Source: Hirsutella rhossiliensis (Eukaryota; Ascomycota; Sordariomycetes; Hypocreales; Ophiocordycipitaceae). From it: a DNA stretch of 64,000 nucleotides. The stretch's first letter is position 1, and every line of letters begins with the position of its first letter. Below are positions 57,872-64,000 of this stretch, piece after piece. The notes beneath the pieces were generated by a model that made no database searches, was not told the DNA's origin, and saw only the letters and a list, made by a program, of their open reading frames with translations. The stretch covers positions 1,240,001 to 1,304,000 of the forward strand of contig NW_025408678.1 in the NCBI RefSeq assembly GCF_020360975.1, read 5' to 3'. The position numbers and the translations under genes are program-made.

Positions 57872-59410
57872 TAGAAAGTTATAGGCAAAGGAACTCGGGC
57901 TTCCGGCTAGCCTGGTACAATCAACAACAATGGAGTCAAAATACATGACCCTCGGTTCTTCGCTGCAAAGCGCGTATAAGCGTGCATTTACTTGACCACC
58001 GGGGGTGGTGAGTCTCCTCGGTGCACCTTTGGGTAGACTTGCCGGTAGTTGATCGACATGAGTGTTGCAGAATCTAACTGATCTTAATTAATTCTAGGAC
58101 AAGTCTTGTGCCCCTCCTTCATGCCGTGCGACACGCCTTGTCCCGGTCAATTCATGAGCTCGCGCCAGTGAACACGGGTCGTCCAACACGTCAAGTTCCC
58201 CCTTGTCATTGGGAGTGCTCATGAAACTTCCAAGGCCCGTGCGAAATGATCGAGGAACGTCTCCCCGTGGCCGCATAATGAAGTCTCATAAAACGACCAG
58301 ATTCCTGTATGTTCGTAGCCGTTTTCGGCTGCAAAGAGCAAAATCGCATAAAACATAGGCCCCGCCAACGCCGTTGTTAATAAACATGGACATGTTAAAT
58401 ACCCGTCCGTAGAGGGCGAAACTTGACAGGCCCTGCCGTGGCATGTTAGGATGAACCATGACTCCTCTGTTGGCTTGTAAATTGATTGGTTCATGTATTC
58501 ATAATCTCATCCGTTGTATAGTGTTCGAGAACCACTCCAAGTTGATACGTGTCGCCGCCAAGCAGCCGAGGACACTGAGTCGGACCCCAGCTGTATCCAG
58601 CATCTGGTTTGAGATGCCTTGAACACCCCAGTACAGAGGGCGTTCGGAACCCAGCTGTGAGAAAAATCCCTCGCCAAGAACATGGCGTACGATTCGCTTT
58701 CGTATAGTCCTAAGCCATAAAGCGCCAACCAATAATAGCATCGTGTACGAGTCCTGGAACCAGAGACTCGCTAGCTCTCCTTGAGTGCGCTCAATGTCTG
58801 GTTAACGCTGCCAGCTTTGCTAACCAGATAGCAAGCTGGACCATCTTGATATGCTTGGACGCCTGTAGCCTCTCTCTGCCTAGCTAGCCAAGGACTCTGG
58901 GTTTAGCACAATACCCTTCTTGCCACGGAACATACTTGCATACCATATGAATATTAAGCATGCTGTTATATACATAGGAGCTGTCAAACTGGTAAAGTAC
59001 CGCTACACCGGGCAAAATAGGGGCACCCCCATTCGGGGCATAATTGGCGCCTAGTATAAGTCTTCTCTTGTCCTGGCAGTATCCATGCCTTGAAAATTCA
59101 TAACTCTGAGACTCGTTGCCTAGGGCCATGTTCATTCCAAGATCAATGCCAGCCTGCAGGGCTGCATATCGTGGGATACCGGCTCTTTGTTTCATTTCGT
59201 TTAATCATCGCCGGCAGCCGTTAGATCTGTATTTTTAAGCCGTCGCCGCTCCCATCCTTTTAGATAGATTCCATACCAAAACAGTCACCTTCTCGTTTAC
59301 TTCCACAGCTACTCGATTTTTTCGAAGCCATCCCAACTTAGCTTCATTCTGTCCGGCATCATCCAAGCCAATCCACTCTCTAGACTCGACTGAATTGCCA
59401 TTCTTCCACC
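57872..59410 (-). other. Intergenic with possible decayed minus-strand coding fragments
   Basis: Three minus-strand stretches look protein-like but sit in separate frames: 59195-58884 (LILGANYAPNGGAPILPG), 58741-58499 (QLGSERPLYWGVQGISNQML, continuing another frame that reads YESESYAMFLARDFS) and 58494-58219 (GPMFYAILLFAAENGYEH). They may be one broken gene. I recognise no family. The last 200 bases should be the promoter of the secreted-protein gene. Confidence 0.3.
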
Positions 59411-59741
59411 ATGAAGTACTCGGTCCTCCTCGCCGCCGTCGCGGCTCTTCCGCTAGCCGTCAAGGCCTTGCCGACTCCGTCCGAGGTTCCCACCGCCACC
59501 GCCTCGGCCCTGCAGCCAGTGGACACGCCGGCGAACATGGAACAGGCTGCGCAGGAGGTGGCTCCTTGCCCTGAGGAAGCCGGTGTTCCTCAGGACGCGG
59601 CCGAGAATATGGCCGAGAAGACGGCCCATGATGTCCAAGGCGACTAGATCAAAACCGCCGGGGAAATCGCCAATACCATCGGCGACATGGGCCAGGAAGT
59701 TGCCAGGGCTACGGGAACGGATGACACAACCGAGAACTGTG

Positions 59742-62554
59742 CGGGATGGCTCCGGACAGACAGGTTCGGACAGACATATTGCAGGGATTATCGCGCTAAG
59801 CATGGGTTAAAAGCCATCGCGCCTTGACTACAACCTGAACGGGAATAATCGTTCATCGCCCCTTGCTAGGGTGCGCGTCGCAATAAGAATCGCGTTGTTC
59901 AGGTTCAATGGAGATCCAGCATCTCGTCCGACGCGAACGCGAACGCGATGGAGATCCAGTACCGCGACAGCCTCCCGATGATGTCCGCTCCGGCTTCAAC
60001 AAAGCTGTAGAAGCCCTACCGCAAGAGCATCTCCGCGCTCCTGTTACCGGTGACGAAGTGAACAGCCCCGAGGAAGCCCTTCACTGGTTCCAAAACTATG
60101 CATTCACCCAGGGTTTCGCTCTGGTCACTGCCAGCAAGGTACGCGACCGCCTGCGAGTGAATTGTATCCATCACGGTAGAGGTACCCGAAATACTCGAAA
60201 GCTGCCGGACATCGTCACAGAGGGAGGGGACCGAAAGAAGGAGCTTACGTACACCAAGGCCAAGGAGTGTCCTTATAGTCTTTATGTCTCCTACAAAACT
60301 ATCCGGAGCGGCCGCGGAGGATAGAAGAGCGAAAAGGCTGGGTGGTCGGTTTCACTTACGCGTACCATACGCATCCGCCACTTCAAAATCCCTTCCACTA
60401 CGCCTGCCATAGATCCCGTATCCCAGAGCGGGCTGCGGCAGTCGATCTGGCCCTCGCGCATCGGACTGCCGGCCTGTCAGCAACTGAATCAACCCGGATT
60501 CTCGACCAACACGGCTTAGGCAACTGTCTTTCTGCAAAGGAGTTCTACAACCTGAGCCGGTCTGAAGGGAGACGCAGCAGTCAAGAAGCGCTTGACGTCT
60601 TGCTCACTTGTTTGGAGTTCGAGGACTTCCGTGTTCGTTGCTTCTTCAAATACCTTCTTGACGACCAAGGACGACAGACAGCGCGAGTACTCGAGCATCT
60701 GTTCTTCTGTTCTTCCGAGCAGATCCGCCTGGGTAGAAGATTCGTCAGCGGATTCCTCATGCAAACCGATGCGACGTTCAACACCAATTGCCTCCACCTG
60801 CCTTTATCTGTCATAGTGGGAATCACAAACACAGGCAAGACATTTCCTCTGGCTTTCGCCTTTATAACATCTGAATCAGCTGAAGCCTTCGAATTTGTGA
60901 ATGCTCAATTGGCAGAACTGGTCTGGTACGATTGCCCACCACCTCAAGTCGTTCTCGGGGATCAAACCAGGGCTCGCTGCCGCGATGGCGGCGTCCCAAG
61001 CGAGCTGATCCTCAGGATGAAGATGGGCAAATATTGCAGCTTTGTGAATGGCATGCCGCAGAGAACTTCAAGAAGCGATTGTTAGACTCGGGCAAATATA
61101 CGAAGGAACGAAGGAAGAGCTACTTCGGTTCGTTTGGGATTAAATACAAGCTCCCGATGAGGCGCGACTTGAAGAACGGCGAGGCGAGCTGCTCGCAGAA
61201 ATTCGGAGCCGGAACGCCTTTATCTCAAGAATAATTGGCAACCGAAAGAGCGCCAATTTGTCCGAGCACACACACGACAGTACCCGAACCTCGGATGTAA
61301 CAGCACGCAGAGGAACGAAAGCTACCATGTCGTGGTCAAACAGTCTCTCAACAGGCAGCTTCCCTGCAGGCATCCTGTCAAAACTGGCCGAAAGCTTGAA
61401 GAAATTAACTCAAAAATCACTGAAGACGAGGATCGGAGCAGGGCTGACGTCCCAAGGCTGTTGGACCGAGCTGCTTTCCGCCTTCTTATCGGGAAGGTTC
61501 CACACTATGTTCTGAGCAAGCTAGCTCCGGAGTGGGAGGCAGCAAAGCTCTAAGATGGAGGCAAAACACTGAGCTCGAGAAGGAGCGTAAGGTATTGGGC
61601 CTTCTCAACGAACCTGGATGTCCCTTCGCGTGTGAGTTCCCACTCAGATACGGCCTGCCCTGTCGACACTGGCTGTACGAGGCTGTTGTCAGGTCCTGGC
61701 CTGTCCCACTCAATGTCCTTCATCCACGCTGGTTACTCGACGGACCTGCGGTGGTACGCAGCTGGACCATGTCTTATGCAAAGCAGCCAGCTCGAGGTCA
61801 CAAAAATCCAGGGAATCGTTACCAAGAATCCAAGATGGCGGTAGGAACATGGTTCTTCAATCGGGATTGGAGGTCGTTCAAGTACAGGGAGCCTCGGCGG
61901 ACAGCAGGCAGAGGAGTTCTCGAGACTCTTTGCTTACAGAATGACCGTCTAATAGCAGATTTCCAGGCGCAGGTACAGTCAAGAGCCCTCCTGCCTCCGG
62001 AATTGCCGGAAGCACTGCATTCGCCTGGCTTGAAGAGGTTCAAATCGCACGGTAGCACGAAAAGGCGATCCATGACCGGCCGTGAGGCCGCAGAGCATAC
62101 TGCCGCTCGAGCGGACCGAGCCACTTCGGATTTGCTGAAGGGAGTTGATCAGCTTCCTGACCATTCCTCGACCCCGTCCTCTCCCTTGGCAACTTCGCCA
62201 CAGCTTCTTCGGGAAACGAGACGTAGTCGAACACGGAGCACGAAGGATATAGAGAAGGCGACGACTGCTACTGGGAAGTCTCCAGATAGAGCGGGAAAGG
62301 CCCGAAAGGGTGAGGAACCCGATATGCCTAAGCCGCGGTGCAAGAAGCGGAAGGCTTCCAAGGAGGATGAAACGCAGTTGGAACTGCAGCAGCGGCCTAC
62401 CCAGGATTGTATACTAGTGGATTTCCCTTCAGACTGAAAAATGGCACTTGTGCCCGTTCAGGTTGTAGTCAAGGCGCGATGGCTTTTAACCCATGCTTAG
62501 CGCGATAATCCCTGCAATATGTCTGTCCGAACCTGTCTGTCCGGAGCCATCCCG
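59742..62554 (+). mobile_element. Mutator-like element (MULE 2)
   Basis: Perfect 102-bp terminal inverted repeats (59742-59843 and 62453-62554) start CGGGATGGCTCCGGACAGAC and are flanked by the 9-bp TSD AGAACTGTG (59733-59741 and 62555-62563). The 2813-bp element carries a broken MULE transposase in the plus strand. It is not RIPed. TIR sequence differs from MULE 1, so it is a separate family. Confidence 0.95.
59908..62437 (+). pseudogene. MULE 2 transposase, frameshifted
   Basis: The N-terminal part (59908-60324) has a FAR1-like zinc region (FALVTASKVRDRLRVNCIHHG, ECPYSLYVSY). The frame shifts near 60320 to a 247-codon piece with the MULE core (MQTDATFNTNCLHLPLSVIVG, VVLGDQT). It then changes near 61020 (CEWHAAENFKKRL) and again before 61250 and 61540. 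The last piece (61532-62437) has the SWIM motif CPFACEFPLRYGLPCRHWLYEA and a basic tail (KPRCKKRKASK). The ORF order is intact but at least four frame changes inactivate it. Confidence 0.87.
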
Positions 62555-63045
62555 AGAACTGTGACTTGCTAAGGGGAGAGGATCTTCCTATGCAGCCGTC
62601 TAGACTGGAAGGGGAACCAGGTAGTCAGTCCAATCTGCAGACTGGCGGTCATACTAGAGACCAGGACAACCCGAGTTTCCGCACATCGACTCTGAGCGCC
62701 GGTGAAGAGTTGGCCAAAATGGATGGACATGGGCACGAATTAAAAGAGGAACCAGGCAGGCAGGCCGATCTGCAGCCTAAAATCGAGGACTCCGTTGATG
62801 GCTCGGATGAAACACTTCCCCCAAGAAAGAAACTAGGCAGTCATACCGGAGACCACAGCAGCCAGGATTACTGGACAAACCAGCTGAGCGTTGATAACGC
62901 CGCGGCGGGAAGGGATGGGCAGGGGCACGACGGATTAACAAAGGGACTAGATCGTCCACTCGATCCGTCGACCAATCCTACTGATTGGACAGCGGGATCG
63001 AATACACATGTGCCTATGCCAGTCAGACAGCATTACACGTTATAG

Positions 63046-63433
63046 AGGACCCAAGCAGCCTGAATTGCACGCCAAACGATAATTAGGGGCGGCCTAGATT
63101 GTGCGCCGCCCTCTAGAGTTAGAAAAATTGCTGCTGGGGAAAATACAGTGGCGGCGGCGGCTTAGTTAGCGCGTCGCGCCACCACGCGTGCATAGATACA
63201 GTAAACCTGGGCTATAACGAATAGGGTATGTTACGATTATCGGGCTATAACGATAAGATAGGCGACAAATATATATAATTGGCTGGCAGAGGGCTTATCT
63301 CTCGATAATAACGATATCGTCCCGAATCTAGCTAATAGAGCTACATAGTATTAAAGCAAAGATAGACGGACTTGCTGATTGCTGACATATCGGCGGATGT
63401 ATCTAGTTAAAGAGGCATCTAGCTTATTAGTAG
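63046..63433. other. Intergenic, nothing recognised
   Basis: Moderately AT-rich sequence with a short repeated GGCTATAACGA motif (63209-63250). No gene or transposon end could be supported. Confidence 0.4.
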
Positions 63434-64000
63434 CGCTGCCGCGCCGTCACGTTATCTCGACTCCTCGAGGCCCCTGGACCACGTGCGTCGCGGCAAGCGT
63501 CGCTGAGGGAGAAACAGGCTTCAAACGCCCATCATGTCAAAATCGGCCGTTTCCTCGCCGGCGCTCGAGCCTCGCCGCCCGTGCCACAGCTAGAGTGTCT
63601 CGTCGAGCCGGCAAAGCAGCAGCCAGCAGCCGCCGTCCCGGAATGCAACCCGACCATCCGTCCTCCACATGAAGACGGCGTTTCGGCCTTCCCACCATCC
63701 CCGGCCTCGCCATGGCGCCATATCGGCATCCTTGGGCCTATCGTGCACATCGCCCAAGGCACTGGGGGAGGTGTGCTCGTCCCTCCCGCCTCGGATGCGT
63801 TACAATCTCCGCCACGCGTCGACAGCATCGCCGCGGCCTTGTTTCTGCTTCACTGCCTCCTCGAGCGCGAACGTCCCGACACGATGCAACATTCAACGTC
63901 GCCGCCAGGATTCCCGTTTCGGCCCCCGGGCTCCGTGCCGTGTCTTGCCTTGCTGCTCTCGCTGCTGGGCCTATCGATCCTCGTCGATGAGGACCATTGT
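63434..64000 (+). CDS. Possible partial gene at window edge
   Basis: One plus-strand frame stays open for 189 codons to the end of the window, with no convincing start codon; it includes RHIGILGPIVHIAQG and a hydrophobic run CLALLLSLLGLSIL near the end. GC content is high and other frames, including a minus-strand one (63828-63532), are also open, so coding strand is uncertain. No family is recognised. Confidence 0.25.

Larger units (their letters stand above)
59411..63045 (+). pseudogene. Secreted repeat protein gene interrupted by MULE 2
   Basis: ATG 59411 (CCACCATGAAG) opens a signal peptide (MKYSVLLAAVAALPLAVKA) followed by a Pro/Thr/Ala/Glu-rich segment. The frame meets TAG at 59645-59647, continues open to the MULE at 59742, and resumes in the same frame after the right TSD (62564) to a stop at 63043-63045. 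With the element and one TSD removed the product would be about 270 aa. The C-terminal half is hydrophilic and holds an imperfect repeat of about 43 residues sharing HTxD...LS...DGxGH. No family is recognised. The TAG could be a CAG changed by a RIP-like transition. As it stands, only 78 residues would be made. Confidence 0.65.

Overview
This window looks like filamentous ascomycete DNA. Short introns (about 60-100 nt, one of 339 nt) interrupt the genes, a class III chitin synthase is present, and the repeats carry repeat-induced point mutation (RIP). CCTAGGTA-type palindromes near the chitin synthase promoter would fit Hypocreales, but I did not test that and name no species.

Positions 1 to about 38,200 form one RIP-saturated repeat island with no intact gene. 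CpA and TpG are nearly absent, TpA is everywhere, and former Gln/Trp codons are stops. Boundaries can still be read from target-site duplications (TSDs). A truncated minus-strand Ty3/gypsy copy (A, 1-3704) carries a solo LTR and abuts a complete Ty1/copia element (3705-9890). A second gypsy copy (B, 10385-35141, minus, TSD AAAAC) was hit by two 568-bp solo LTR-like elements, a pogo/Fot1-type transposon and a LINE (19388-34112, TSD GCTATTTATCTT). The LINE was itself hit by a third gypsy copy (C, 19628-26728, plus, TSD GCTAT) and by a tandem LTR array (30589-31985). A Tc1/mariner relic (36076-38155) closes the island. Gypsy copies B and C share an antisense reading frame between integrase and 3' LTR that stays recognisable at protein level.

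From 38.2 to 50 kb the sequence is not RIPed but is rich in decayed material. It holds a P450 pseudogene that ends before its heme loop, an apparently intact 4-exon SDR gene (41590-42629), a possible MITE, a frameshifted pogo-type transposon (44418-46264, TSD TA) and a frameshifted MULE (46731-50050, 9-bp TSD, 106-bp TIRs).

From 50 to 58 kb is ordinary host DNA: a class III chitin synthase (51068-54278, 4 exons, first intron GC-AG, 909 aa), an NTF2/SnoaL-like protein (55504-55959, minus), and a second 4-exon SDR (56900-57871, 255 aa) with a TATA box upstream.

From 58 to 64 kb, a predicted secreted repeat protein gene (59411-63045) is split by a second MULE (59742-62554, TSD AGAACTGTG, 102-bp TIRs). 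Removing the element and one TSD copy restores the reading frame, apart from one TAG. The right edge may contain an unidentified partial gene. Apart from its transposons, the window shows no obvious multi-gene system; the least explained items are the antisense frame in the gypsy family and the interrupted secreted protein.
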